Shown here piece after piece: positions 7,526 through 16,944 of a stretch of 64,000 bases of DNA. The position numbers were made by a program, and so were the translations under genes. The stretch covers positions 1-64,000 of the forward strand of contig NZ_MCGQ01000039.1 in assembly GCF_002242805.1 (NCBI RefSeq), in the 5' to 3' direction. This DNA is from Streptomyces diastatochromogenes (GTDB lineage Bacteria > Actinomycetota > Actinomycetes > Streptomycetales > Streptomycetaceae). Position 1 is the stretch's first letter; every line of letters begins with the position of its first letter. Under the pieces are notes generated by a model. That model was not told the origin of the DNA, did no database searches, and saw only the letters and a program-made list of their open reading frames with translations.

Positions 7526-9741
7526 TGCTCGGCGTCGTCCTTCTTCGTCTCGTCGCCTTCTTCGCCCTCGATCACCGGAACGAGGGAGAGCTTGCCGCGG
7601 GAGTCGATCTCGGCGATCTCGACCTGGACCTTCTGGCCCACACCGAGGACGTCCTCGACGTTCTCCACGCGCTTGCCGCCGGCGAGCTTGCGGATCTGCG
7701 AGATGTGCAGCAGACCGTCCTTGCCGGGCAGCAGGGAGACGAACGCACCGAAGGTGGTCGTCTTCACGACCGTACCGAGGTAGCGCTCGCCGACCTCGGG
7801 CATCGTCGGGTTGGCGATGCCGTTGATCGTGGCACGGGCGGCCTCGGCGGACGGGCCGTCGGCGGCACCGATGTAGATCGTGCCGTCGTCCTCGATGGTG
7901 ATCTCGGCGCCCGTGTCCTCCTGGATCTGGTTGATCATCTTGCCCTTGGGGCCGATGACCTCACCGATCTTGTCGACCGGGATCTTGACGGTGATGATCC
8001 GCGGGGCGTGCGGGGACATCTCGTCGGGCCGGTCGATGGCCTCCATCATCACGTCGAGGATGTGGAGCCGGGCGTCGCGGGCCTGCTTGAGGGCCGCGGC
8101 CAGGACGGAGGCCGGGATGCCGTCCAGCTTGGTGTCGAGCTGGAGGGCGGTCACGAACTCCTTGGTGCCGGCGACCTTGAAGTCCATGTCGCCGAAGGCG
8201 TCCTCCGCACCGAGGATGTCGGTGAGGGTGACGTAGTGCGTCTCGCCGTCGATCTCCTGGGAGATCAGACCCATGGCGATACCGGCGACCGGGGCCTTCA
8301 GCGGCACACCGGCGTTCAGCAGCGACATGGTGGAGGCGCAGACCGAGCCCATGGAGGTCGAGCCGTTCGAGCTGAGCGCCTCGGACACCTGGCGGATCGC
8401 GTAGGGGAACTCCTCACGCGTCGGCAGGACCGGGACCAGGGCGCGCTCGGCGAGCGCACCGTGGCCGATCTCGCGGCGCTTCGGGGAGCCGACGCGGCCG
8501 GTCTCGCCGGTGGAGTACGGCGGGAAGTTGTAGTTGTGCATGTAGCGCTTGCGGGTCACCGGGGAGAGGGTGTCCAGCTGCTGCTCCATGCGGAGCATGT
8601 TGAGGGTGGTGACGCCCAGGATCTGGGTCTCGCCACGCTCGAACACGGCGGAACCGTGCACCCGCGGGATGGCCTCGACCTCGGCGGCGAGCGTACGGAT
8701 GTCCGTGACGCCACGGCCGTCGATGCGCTTCTTCTCCTTGATCACGCGCTCGCGGACCAGCTGCTTGGTGAGCGAGCGGTACGCGGCGGAGATCTCCTTC
8801 TCGCGGCCCTCGAACTCCGGCAGGAGCTTCTCGGCAGCCAGGCCCTTGACGCGGTCCAGCTCGGCCTCGCGCTCCTGCTTGCCGGCGATGGTGAGCGCCT
8901 GGGCCAGCTCGGGGCGGACGGCGGCCGTCAGGGCCTCCAGGACGTCGTCCTGGTAGTCCAGGAAGATCGGGAACTCGCCGGTCGGCTTGGCAGCCTTCGA
9001 GGCGAGGTCCGCCTGGGCCTTGCACAGGACCTTGATGAAGGGCTTCGCGGCCTCCAGACCGGCAGCGACGACCTCCTCGGTCGGCGCCTCGGAGCCACCC
9101 TCGACCAGCTGGATGGTCTTGTCGGTGGCCTCGGCCTCGACCATCATGATCGCGACGTCGCCGTCCTCCAGGACGCGACCGGCGACCACCATGTCGAAGA
9201 CGGCGTCCTCGAGCTCGGTGTGCGTCGGGAACGCGACCCACTGGCCGTTGATCAGCGCGACGCGGACGCCGCCGATCGGGCCGGAGAAGGGCAGGCCGGC
9301 CAGCTGCGTGGACGCGGACGCGGCGTTGATCGCCACGACGTCGTACAGGTGGTCGGGGTTGAGGGCCATGATCGTCGCGACGACCTGGATCTCGTTGCGC
9401 AGGCCCTTCTTGAAGGACGGGCGCAGCGGGCGGTCGATCAGACGGCAGGTGAGGATCGCGTCCTCGGAGGGACGGCCCTCACGGCGGAAGAAGCTGCCGG
9501 GGATCTTGCCGGCGGCGTACATCCGCTCCTCGACGTCCACCGTCAGGGGGAAGAAGTCGAGCTGGTCCTTGGGGTTCTTGGATGCGGTGGTGGCCGACAG
9601 CACCATGGTGTCGTCGTCCAGGTACGCCACGGCGGAACCGGCGGCCTGCTTGGCCAGGCGGCCCGTCTCGAAGCGGATGGTACGGGTGCCGAAGGCGCCG
9701 TTGTCGATGACGGCCTCGGCGTAGTGGGTCTCGTTCTCCAC
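7522..9741 (-). CDS. pnp: Polyribonucleotide nucleotidyltransferase (PNPase)
   Basis: 739-aa phosphorolytic 3'-5' exoribonuclease and RNA tailing enzyme. The sequence shows two RNase PH domains separated by a helical linker, a KH domain (IGEVIGPKGKMINQIQ, ~592-607) and an S1 domain from ~650 (VGERYLGTVVKTTTFGAFV). The GTG start at 9741 (Val-Glu-Asn-Glu-Thr-His) has GAGGAG eight bases upstream; the earlier open frame lacks family similarity. In Streptomyces this protein was first called guanosine pentaphosphate synthetase I. Cotranscribed with rpsO by readthrough of the hairpin at 10021. Confidence 0.97.
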   Translation of the reverse strand: MENETHYAEAVIDNGAFGTRTIRFETGRLAKQAAGSAVAYLDDDTMVLSATTASKNPKDQLDFFPLTVDVEERMYAAGKIPGSFFRREGRPSEDAILTCRLIDRPLRPSFKKGLRNEIQVVATIMALNPDHLYDVVAINAASASTQLAGLPFSGPIGGVRVALINGQWVAFPTHTELEDAVFDMVVAGRVLEDGDVAIMMVEAEATDKTIQLVEGGSEAPTEEVVAAGLEAAKPFIKVLCKAQADLASKAAKPTGEFPIFLDYQDDVLEALTAAVRPELAQALTIAGKQEREAELDRVKGLAAEKLLPEFEGREKEISAAYRSLTKQLVRERVIKEKKRIDGRGVTDIRTLAAEVEAIPRVHGSAVFERGETQILGVTTLNMLRMEQQLDTLSPVTRKRYMHNYNFPPYSTGETGRVGSPKRREIGHGALAERALVPVLPTREEFPYAIRQVSEALSSNGSTSMGSVCASTMSLLNAGVPLKAPVAGIAMGLISQEIDGETHYVTLTDILGAEDAFGDMDFKVAGTKEFVTALQLDTKLDGIPASVLAAALKQARDARLHILDVMMEAIDRPDEMSPHAPRIITVKIPVDKIGEVIGPKGKMINQIQEDTGAEITIEDDGTIYIGAADGPSAEAARATINGIANPTMPEVGERYLGTVVKTTTFGAFVSLLPGKDGLLHISQIRKLAGGKRVENVEDVLGVGQKVQVEIAEIDSRGKLSLVPVIEGEEGDETKKDDAEQ

Positions 9742-10020
9742 TAGCGTTTTCTCCTCGTCTTCGTCCCTGGGCTGCCCGTGTGGCAGGGGGACGGTTACGG
9801 AGAAGCGCGCCGTGCGGTGCGGGCCGGTCTTCGATCGAAGCACCCGGGGCTCGCTTCCCCCCGGGGGCCACTACCGAGGACCGGCGGCGGCGAGGTGCAC
9901 TTCTCCTCTTTTTATCGTGCTGTGTCGTCCGTATTGCGTTGTGTGCTACCACACTACAAAGCGTGAGTGACACTCCGCACGTTTCGGCCCTGACGACGAG
10001 GGCTTCGTGCATACGGCAAA

Positions 10021-10056
10021 GGGAGCGGTCCCGGAGTCCTTCCGGGAACCGCTCCC
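10021..10056 (-). terminator. rpsO-pnp intergenic hairpin
   Basis: A 15-bp stem with one bulged A (10021-10035 with 10041-10056) sits 12 nt beyond the rpsO stop, followed on the minus strand by TTT. In S. coelicolor the hairpin in this position is cut by RNase III (AbsB) in the rpsO-pnp readthrough transcript, so it is both partial terminator and processing site. The rest of the 326-nt spacer (9742-10067) must carry pnp's own promoter; I see no convincing -10/-35 pair. It includes an AT-rich stretch near 9905-9960, unusual here. Confidence 0.8.
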
Positions 10057-10067
10057 CTCACGGCGTC

Positions 10068-10355
10068 TTACTTGGCGCCCGCAGCACCGCGGCGGATGCC
10101 CAGGCGGTCGACCAGCGTACGGAAGCGCTGGATGTCCTTCTTCGCCAGGTACTGCAGCAGGCGACGGCGCTGACCGACCAGGATCAGCAGACCACGGCGG
10201 GAGTGGTGGTCGTGCTTGTGGGTCTTGAGGTGCTCCGTCAGGTCGGAGATCCGACGCGAGAGCATGGCGACCTGGACCTCGGGGGAGCCGGTGTCGCCCT
10301 CCTTGGTACCGAACTCGGTGATGATCTGCTTCTTCGTAGCGGCGTCGAGCGACAC
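10068..10355 (-). CDS. rpsO: 30S ribosomal protein S15
   Basis: 95 aa, full length. Binds the central domain of 16S rRNA during 30S assembly. The diagnostic core is present (TGSPEVQVAMLSRRI, then HKHDHHSRRGLLILVGQRRR). The start is GTG with GAGGAGT upstream. First gene of the rpsO-pnp operon. Confidence 0.97.
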   Translation of the reverse strand: MSLDAATKKQIITEFGTKEGDTGSPEVQVAMLSRRISDLTEHLKTHKHDHHSRRGLLILVGQRRRLLQYLAKKDIQRFRTLVDRLGIRRGAAGAK

Positions 10356-10577
10356 GCGTACTCCTCATAGTCTGTGAGTGCCATCGAGTGCCCCCGGTCC
10401 ACTTCTCGGGGGAGCTTCCGTAACTCGGGAGGCGGGGATCCGCTGGGCGCGGCCTCCAGAGCCTTCTGAGAGGGCTCCGGGGGTGCGTACACAAACGGCC
10501 GTCACACAGGGTACCAGCCAGTGGCGGGAACCCTCTCCCACCTTTTGGAACGCCCCGGGCACGGTGGAGGCGGCCAC

Positions 10578-10583
10578 TAGGGT
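10578..10583 (+). promoter_or_regulatory. Candidate -10 box for the DUF397 gene
   Basis: TAGGGT fits the Streptomyces TAGRRT -10 pattern. It lies about 44 nt before the ATG at 10627. No clear -35 box is seen. Confidence 0.35.
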
Positions 10584-10626
10584 GAGCGTGCTGATCGTAC
10601 GGACGTCGGGAAGGGGTCGCTTCGGG

Positions 10627-10920
10627 ATGGCGGAGACGGAAGCGGAGATCAAGGCGCGCAAGGAGCGGGAGCGCGACGAGCTGTACGCGCTCGACATCTC
10701 GGGCGTCGAGTGGCACAGCGCCCCGGGTACGGAGGAGCACGAGGAGCGGGTCGAGATCGCGTACCTCCCGGAAGGGGCGGTGGCGATGCGGTCCTCCCTC
10801 GACCACGACACCGTGCTGCGGTACACGGAGGCGGAGTGGCGGGCGTTCGTCCTGGGTGCCCGGGACGGGGAGTTCGATCTGAAGCCGACGCCGGAGAACG
10901 GCGGGCTCGCGGCGCAGTGA
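10627..10920 (+). CDS. DUF397-like small protein
   Basis: 97 aa. The N-terminus is a charged helix (AEIKARKERERDEL). The rest carries the DUF397 pattern: a tryptophan-containing strand (GVEWHSAP), a Val-Ala-Met-Arg-Ser stretch and the typical end TEAEWRAFVLGARDGEFD. DUF397 proteins often accompany XRE regulators in Streptomyces, but none is adjacent here. ATG at 10627 has AAGGGG upstream; an in-frame GTG near 10588 is possible. Divergent from rpsO and closed by a bidirectional terminator. Confidence 0.8.
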   Translation: MAETEAEIKARKERERDELYALDISGVEWHSAPGTEEHEERVEIAYLPEGAVAMRSSLDHDTVLRYTEAEWRAFVLGARDGEFDLKPTPENGGLAAQ

Positions 10921-10937
10921 GCGCAACGTGAGACGTG

Positions 10938-10970
10938 AAAAGGGCGGCACGCGCGCGTGCCGCCCTTTTT
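10938..10970. terminator. Bidirectional rho-independent terminator
   Basis: AAAAGGGCGGCACGC pairs with its complement across a short GC loop and ends in five Ts, with A-tracts and T-tracts on both sides. Between the convergent DUF397 and eccD genes. Confidence 0.9.
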
Positions 10971-11002
10971 CTGCTTTCTGCGTCTGGTGAGCCTGCGAGA
11001 AC

Positions 11003-12517
11003 CTAGCTCGTCATCGCGCGCGCCCGCTCGTACACGTCGAACACGGCCAGCGCCAGCGGGATCAGCGTGAGCAGGACGAAGCTCTCGGCGATCTCCAGGA
11101 AGCGGCCCCAGAAGGGGGTGACGCCGCGCCGCGGAGTGATCAGACCGATCGCGGTGACCAGGGCGGTGGCCGCGCCGACCGCCGCGGCGAGCCAGACGCT
11201 GCGGATGTCGAGGGAGGCGTGGTCGCCCTGGAAGGCGTCGATCAGGTAGTTCCGGGGCGGGTTCAGGGCGAGCCCGAGGCCGAGGAAGACGATCGCGGCG
11301 AGGCCCGCGGCCAGGGTGGCGCCGACCTGCGCGGTGTAGCGGAACAGGTGCGCCCGCATCAGCATCGCCACGCCGGTCGCGAGGGCCAGGAGCTGGGCCC
11401 AGATGTTGCTGGAGAAGCCGAGGACGATCGACGCGCCCACCGCGACGAGGGCACAGCCGCCGACGAGGCCGACGAGGAGTTCGTGGCCGCGCCGGGCCTG
11501 GGCGGCCACCCGCTCGAGGTCCACGGGCTCCTGCGGGGCGGGCTCGCCGCTGTCGTAGCCGCCGCGCGAGGGGTTGGGCGGCTCGAAGCCGATGGGCAGC
11601 CGTGCGAAGCGCATGGACAGACCCGGCAGGAAGGCCAGCGAAACGACGGACAGCGGGGCGCAGATCGCGGCCGTTTCGATGGCCTTCAGCTCGGTGAGGA
11701 GCGCGATGAAGCTGGTGATCAGACCGATGGCGGAGGCGAAGACGAACGCCACGAAGGGTCCGTCGCCGCCCGGCGACATCAGGGTGAGCACCAGGGAGGC
11801 GACCAGGACCGCCGTGCAGGCGAGCAGGAACTGGAGCCGTCCGATGCCCTGGCCGGCGGAGAGCGACAGCAGCCCCGAACCGGCCACGGCCACGTTCGGC
11901 AGAGCGCCGAGTCCCAGCGCGACCGCGGAGCCCCGGTCGCCGTACACACGCGCGCGGACGCAGGCGATGGTGACCAGGAGGATGCCGGTGACGCCCGCGA
12001 TGATGCCCTGCAGGCTGTTCATGTCGTGGCGGATCTGGGAGCTCCAGGCCACGAACGCGAGCAGCGCGGGCAGGATGCCGCCCGCGACGAGGCCGGCGGC
12101 ACGGGTGAGGTCGCCGCTCCACAGGGTGCGGTCGCGGGTGACGGCGGAGGCCACCGCCTCGGAGACGTCGTCGAGGACCGCGGGCGGCAGCGACTCGGCG
12201 AACGGGCGCAGGGTGAGCAGCTCGCCGTCGAGGATGCGCTGCGCCGTGAAGGACCGGGCGCCGTCGAGGACGGTGCCGTCACGCCGGACGAGGTGGTAGC
12301 CGACCGGCGCGCCCTCGGAGGGGCTCTGCTGGGACAGGCGCAGGATCTCCGGGTACAGGTCGGCGACCGGTACGTCGTCGGGCAGCGCCACGTCTATGCG
12401 GCTGTCGGGCGCCACGATGGTGACCCGGCAGAAGCCGAATCCCATGCCTGCCCCGGAAGGGGCTCCGGTGCCCGGTCCACCGGTCGCGCCGGCAGGCGCG
12501 GAGGCCGTCATGCTCAC
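11003..12517 (-). CDS. eccD: Type VII secretion membrane protein EccD
   Basis: 504 aa. Forms the multi-spanning ring of the ESX membrane complex. An N-terminal ubiquitin-like (YukD) domain at ~20-105 starts with CRVTIVAPDSRIDVALP. About eleven transmembrane segments follow from ~130, with a polar cytoplasmic loop (FEPPNPSRGGYDSGEPAPQEP) in the middle, as in the family. GTG at 12517 (Met-Ser-Met-Thr-Ala) is chosen because GGGGGAAC precedes it at good spacing; the ATG two codons later is also possible. Divergent from eccC. Confidence 0.92.
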   Translation of the reverse strand: MSMTASAPAGATGGPGTGAPSGAGMGFGFCRVTIVAPDSRIDVALPDDVPVADLYPEILRLSQQSPSEGAPVGYHLVRRDGTVLDGARSFTAQRILDGELLTLRPFAESLPPAVLDDVSEAVASAVTRDRTLWSGDLTRAAGLVAGGILPALLAFVAWSSQIRHDMNSLQGIIAGVTGILLVTIACVRARVYGDRGSAVALGLGALPNVAVAGSGLLSLSAGQGIGRLQFLLACTAVLVASLVLTLMSPGGDGPFVAFVFASAIGLITSFIALLTELKAIETAAICAPLSVVSLAFLPGLSMRFARLPIGFEPPNPSRGGYDSGEPAPQEPVDLERVAAQARRGHELLVGLVGGCALVAVGASIVLGFSSNIWAQLLALATGVAMLMRAHLFRYTAQVGATLAAGLAAIVFLGLGLALNPPRNYLIDAFQGDHASLDIRSVWLAAAVGAATALVTAIGLITPRRGVTPFWGRFLEIAESFVLLTLIPLALAVFDVYERARAMTS

Positions 12518-12746
12518 CTGCTGTTCCCCCTCGTCGGTGGTGGGGCGGCCTGCGTGCCGCCGCGCACCCTTCCGCCCGTAAAGATCCTGTGTAGGTTGTG
12601 CCGCGCCATCCGCACCGCCGGCCAACCGAGCGGTCGTATCCGGGGGTTGCGGGGTGGCGCTTGCTTCGAACCGTTGCGGATTGCCCGGGTTTTCCCGGCA
12701 CGATTCGCAACTGCTCACGCGTCTCACCGGCACCCTACCGCCCGCC

Positions 12747-12770
12747 GTTGTCAGTGGTTGTCAGTAGGAT
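12747..12770 (+). promoter_or_regulatory. eccD-eccC divergent region: direct repeat and candidate eccC -10
   Basis: The 330-nt space between the eccD and eccC starts has no gene. It contains two adjacent copies of a 10-mer (GTTGTCAGTG at 12747-12756, GTTGTCAGTA at 12757-12766). The second runs into TAGGAT (12765-12770), a good Streptomyces -10 box about 80 nt before the eccC GTG. No standard -35 is found at 17 nt, so the repeats could be an activator site. Confidence 0.4.
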
Positions 12771-12847
12771 CGCGCTTCGCGGTCGACGTCCGCCTGACAC
12801 GGGGCGGCGGACGAAACATCTCGGTCCGGCAAGGGAATTGGTGCGTA

Positions 12848-15800
12848 GTGAGCCACATCGTCGTCAAGCGCCCACCGCGGGCACTGCCGAAGGAAGTGCC
12901 CACGGACGAGGTCGTACTGCAAGCGCCGCCGGAGCTTCCGCGCGGCCAGCAGGAAGGCGCTCTGATGCAGCTCCTGCCCATGCTCGGCATGGGCGGGTCC
13001 GTGGTCTTCTTCTTCAACCCCCAGGCCCAGCCCTTCATGAAGATCATGGGCATGGTGATGGTGGCCTCGACGATCGGCATGGGCATCTCGATGCTGATCC
13101 GCTACCGCCGCGGCAGCCAGGGGCAGATGGCCGACATGCGCCGTGACTACCTGCGTTACCTGTCGCAGACGCGGCGCGGCGCCCTGGAGACCGCGCAGGC
13201 GCAGCGCGACGCCCAGTACTACCTGCACCCTTCGCCGGAGCAACTGTGGGCCCTGGTCGCCGAGGGCAGCCGGGTGTGGGAACGGCGCACCGGTGACGAG
13301 GACTTCGGACAGGTACGGGTGGGCCTCGGCCCACAGTCCCTGGCAACTCCCCTGATCCCACCGCAGACCGCCCCGGTCGACGAGCTGGAGCCACTGACCG
13401 CGGGCGCCATGCAGCGCTTCCTGGCCACGCACAGCGCCCTCGACGACCTGCCGATGGCGGTGTCGCTGCGCGCCTTCTACCACGTGACGATCAGCGGCGA
13501 GCCGGGCACCGTGCGCGGCACCGCCCGGGCCGTCACCGCCTCCCTCGCCTCGCTGCACTCCCCCGAGGACCTGGTCATCGCCGTCGTCACCGGACGCGCC
13601 TCGGCGCCCGAGTGGGAGTGGGCCAAGTGGCTGCCGCACGTGCAGGTCCCGGGCGTCGCCGACGGCGCCGGCAGCTTGCGTCTGATCACCACCGACCCGG
13701 TGGAGCTGGAGGACCGGCTCGCCTCCCGCCTGCAGGGCCGCCCGCGCTTCCACCCGGGCGGACCGCCGGTGCCCGAGCAGCCGCACGTGGTGGTCGTACT
13801 CGACGGCATCTCCCTGCCGCCGACGTCGTTGCTGGCCAGCCCCGAGGGCATGCAGGGCGTGACGGTCCTGGAGGTCGTGCCCGGCGACCTCACCTTCGGC
13901 CGCGGCGACCTCTCCGTCCTCGTGCAGCCCAAGGAGCTGCGCCTGGAGTCGGCGCACGGCATGGTCTACGACGGGACGCCGGACGTCCTGTCGTACGAGG
14001 CCGCGGAGGCGCTCGCCCGCCAGCTGGCGCCGCTGCGCATGGCGTCGGGCGGAGACGACGACCAACCGCTGCTCGCCAACCTGGAGTTCACGGATCTGCT
14101 GAACCTGGGCGACGCGGCCTCGGTCGACACGAAGCGGACCTGGCGGCCGCGCTCGCAGTCGGAGCGGCTGCGGGTGGCGATCGGTCTCGGCGAGGACGGC
14201 CGGCCCGTGATGCTGGACCTCAAGGAGGCCGCCCAGGAGGGCATGGGCCCGCACGGCCTGTGCGTCGGTGCGACCGGTTCCGGCAAGTCGGAGCTGCTGC
14301 GTACGCTGGTGCTCGGTCTCGCCGTGACCCACTCCTCCGAGACGCTGAACTTCGTCCTCGCCGACTTCAAGGGTGGTGCCACGTTCGCGGGCATGGCCCA
14401 GATGCCGCACGTGGCGGCCGTGATCACCAACCTCGCGGACGACCTGACCCTCGTCGACCGTATGGGTGACTCGATCCGGGGTGAGCTGAACCGCCGCCAG
14501 GAGATGCTCCGCGACGCGGGCAACTACGCGAACATCCACGACTACGAGAAGGCCCGCGCGGCGGGCGCGCCGCTGCAGCCGATCCCGTCCCTGGTCCTGG
14601 TGATCGACGAGTTCAGCGAACTGCTGACCGCGAAGCCGGACTTCATCGAGATGTTCGTGCAGATCGGCCGTATCGGCCGTTCGCTGGGCGTGCACCTGCT
14701 GCTCGCCTCCCAGCGCCTGGAGGAGGGCCGGCTGCGCGGCCTGGAGACGTACCTCTCCTACCGCATCGGTCTGCGCACGTTCTCGGCGGCCGAGTCGCGT
14801 GCCGCGCTCGGCGTCCCGGACGCCTACGAGCTGCCGAACGTCCCGGGTTCGGGTTTCCTGAAGTTCGGTACGGACGAGATGGTGCGCTTCAAGGCGGCGT
14901 ACGTCTCCGGGGTGTACCGCACCAGCTCGCAGCAGGTCGCCGCGCTGGGCGGTCCGCTGCCCGTGGACCGCAGGCCGGTCCTCTTCACGGCGGCCGAGGT
15001 CGCGGTGCAGTACGCGCCGGTCCCGAAGCAGCGCCAGGAGGCGCCCGAGGAGCAGAAGGACGACGCACTCGCCGACACCGTGCTCGACGTGATCGTGCGG
15101 CGCCTGGAGGCGCAGGGTCCGGCCGCCCACCAGGTGTGGCTGCCCCCGCTGGACAGCCCGCCGTCGCTCGACGCGCTGCTGCCGGGGCTCGCCCCGGTGC
15201 CCGGCCGTGGCATGACCCAGCCGGGCTACGAGGGCGCGGGCCGGCTCGTGGTCCCCGTCGGCCTCATCGACAAGCCCTACGAGCAGCGCCGCGACCCGCT
15301 GTGGCTCGACTTCGGCGGCGCGGCCGGCCACATGCAGATCGTCGGCGGCCCGCAGTCCGGCAAGTCGACGCTGCTGCGCTCGATCATCGCGTCGTTCGCG
15401 CTCACCCACACCCCGCAGGAAGTGCAGTTCTACGGCCTGGACTTCGGCGGTGGCGGTATGGCCGCGGTGGCCGGCCTGCCGCACGTGGGCGGTGTCGCCT
15501 CGCGACTGGACCCCGAGAAGGTCCGGCGTACGGCGGCCGAGGTGTACGGCGTCATGACTCGCCGCGAGGAGTACTTCCGCTCCGCGGGCATCTCCTCCAT
15601 CGCGGAGTTCCGCTCCCGCCGCGCGCGGGGCGAGATCTCGGTGACCGACCAGCCCTGGGGTGACGTCTTCCTGGTCATCGACGGCTGGGGCAACTTCCGC
15701 TCGGACTACGAGGCCCTGGAGCCGCTGGTCCTGGACATCGCCGCGCGCGGCCTGGGCTACGGCATCCACCTCGTCCTCACCGCCTCGCGCACGATGGAGG

Positions 15801-16813
15801 TCCGCGCGAACCTCAAGGACCATCTGATGAACCGCCTGGAGCTGCGGCTGGGCGACCCGATGGACTCCGAGATCGACCGCAAGGTCGCGGCCAATGTCCC
15901 CACCGGAGTGCCGGGTCGCGGTCAGACCCCGCAGAAGCAGCACTTCATGGCGGCGGTCCCGCGCATCGACGGCCTCTCCTCCGACACGGACCTCGCGGAG
16001 GCGTCGACCGCCCTCGCGGCCGAGGTCACCCGTCACTGGCAGGAGCCCGGCGCACCGGAGGTACGCCTGCTGCCCCGCGAGTTCGCCGCGGCCCAGCTTC
16101 CCCCGGGCGACCGCTTCCCGAACCGCGGCGTCTCCTTCGCCCTCGACGAGGACAACCTCGAGCCGGTGTTCGTGGACTTCGAACAGGACCCGTTCTTCCT
16201 GGTGTTCGGCGAGAGCGAGTCCGGCAAGTCGAACCTGCTGAAGCTGCTGATCAAGCGCCTCACCGAGCGCTACGACGGCAACAGCTGCAAGCTGTTCGTC
16301 GTCGACAACCGCCGCTCGCTGCTCGGGGTGACCCCGCCGTCCCACCTGGCGGAGTACATCCCCATGTCCAACCAGATGCAGCACCACATGGACGCACTGG
16401 CCGACCTGATGCAGCGCCGCACCCCGACGGCCGACGTGACCCCGGAGCAGCTGCGCGAGCGCAGCTGGTGGCGGGGCCCCACGGTGTACGTCGTCATCGA
16501 CGACTACGACCTCGTGTCCACGTCCAGCGGCAACCCGCTGGCGGGCCTCACGGAAATGCTGCCGTTCGCCCGCGACGTCGGCGTCCGCTTCATCATCGCC
16601 CGCTCCACGGCGGGCGCGTCCCGCGCCGGCTACGAGTCCTTCATGCAGCGCATCAAGGAACTCGGCGCCCAGGGCGTGGTCCTCGCGGGCGATCCGGCGG
16701 AGGGCGACCTGCTCGGCGGGGTACGGCCGCGGGCGATGCCTGCGGGGCGGGGGATCTTCGTTTCTCGGAAGAGGGGGAAGCCGATGGTGCAGGTGGGGCT
16801 GGTGGAGTCCTAG
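12848..16813 (+). CDS. eccC: Type VII secretion ATPase EccC (FtsK/SpoIIIE type)
   Basis: 1321 aa, a fused EccCa-EccCb motor of the ESX secretion system. Two membrane segments lie at ~40-80. Three FtsK/SpoIIIE ATPase domains follow, with P-loops GATGSGKSE (~473), GGPQSGKST (~832) and GESESGKSN (~1120). Domain 1 has an intact Walker B with catalytic Glu (LVIDEFSELL, ~580). Domains 2 and 3 have VIDGWGNF and VIDDYDLV, lacking that Glu, as expected if only the first domain hydrolyses ATP strongly and the others bind substrate tails. The GTG start reads Met-Ser-His-Ile-Val-Val-Lys. Alone on the plus strand, ending at a strong hairpin. Confidence 0.96.
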   Translation: MSHIVVKRPPRALPKEVPTDEVVLQAPPELPRGQQEGALMQLLPMLGMGGSVVFFFNPQAQPFMKIMGMVMVASTIGMGISMLIRYRRGSQGQMADMRRDYLRYLSQTRRGALETAQAQRDAQYYLHPSPEQLWALVAEGSRVWERRTGDEDFGQVRVGLGPQSLATPLIPPQTAPVDELEPLTAGAMQRFLATHSALDDLPMAVSLRAFYHVTISGEPGTVRGTARAVTASLASLHSPEDLVIAVVTGRASAPEWEWAKWLPHVQVPGVADGAGSLRLITTDPVELEDRLASRLQGRPRFHPGGPPVPEQPHVVVVLDGISLPPTSLLASPEGMQGVTVLEVVPGDLTFGRGDLSVLVQPKELRLESAHGMVYDGTPDVLSYEAAEALARQLAPLRMASGGDDDQPLLANLEFTDLLNLGDAASVDTKRTWRPRSQSERLRVAIGLGEDGRPVMLDLKEAAQEGMGPHGLCVGATGSGKSELLRTLVLGLAVTHSSETLNFVLADFKGGATFAGMAQMPHVAAVITNLADDLTLVDRMGDSIRGELNRRQEMLRDAGNYANIHDYEKARAAGAPLQPIPSLVLVIDEFSELLTAKPDFIEMFVQIGRIGRSLGVHLLLASQRLEEGRLRGLETYLSYRIGLRTFSAAESRAALGVPDAYELPNVPGSGFLKFGTDEMVRFKAAYVSGVYRTSSQQVAALGGPLPVDRRPVLFTAAEVAVQYAPVPKQRQEAPEEQKDDALADTVLDVIVRRLEAQGPAAHQVWLPPLDSPPSLDALLPGLAPVPGRGMTQPGYEGAGRLVVPVGLIDKPYEQRRDPLWLDFGGAAGHMQIVGGPQSGKSTLLRSIIASFALTHTPQEVQFYGLDFGGGGMAAVAGLPHVGGVASRLDPEKVRRTAAEVYGVMTRREEYFRSAGISSIAEFRSRRARGEISVTDQPWGDVFLVIDGWGNFRSDYEALEPLVLDIAARGLGYGIHLVLTASRTMEVRANLKDHLMNRLELRLGDPMDSEIDRKVAANVPTGVPGRGQTPQKQHFMAAVPRIDGLSSDTDLAEASTALAAEVTRHWQEPGAPEVRLLPREFAAAQLPPGDRFPNRGVSFALDEDNLEPVFVDFEQDPFFLVFGESESGKSNLLKLLIKRLTERYDGNSCKLFVVDNRRSLLGVTPPSHLAEYIPMSNQMQHHMDALADLMQRRTPTADVTPEQLRERSWWRGPTVYVVIDDYDLVSTSSGNPLAGLTEMLPFARDVGVRFIIARSTAGASRAGYESFMQRIKELGAQGVVLAGDPAEGDLLGGVRPRAMPAGRGIFVSRKRGKPMVQVGLVES

Positions 16814-16874
16814 GAGACCTTCGCCTTCGGAGTCGTTCCCCGACAGGAACGGCCCTCGCCTCCTGATCCGACCT

Positions 16875-16907
16875 GGATGCCGCGGACCATGCCGGTCCGC
16901 GGCATCC
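16875..16907. terminator. Bidirectional hairpin after eccC
   Basis: A perfect 14-bp inverted repeat (16875-16888 with 16894-16907) with a 5-nt loop lies between convergent eccC and the kinase gene. Confidence 0.8.
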
Positions 16908-16944
16908 TGCCGTCCCGAACACGGTCGAACGACGTGCTCACCGC

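Noticed and set aside
12761..16387. A 1208-codon open frame opposite eccC
   Set aside because: It is the mirror of a well-conserved gene; high GC at third positions removes stops on the other strand. The predicted protein is rich in Arg, His and Val with no domain.
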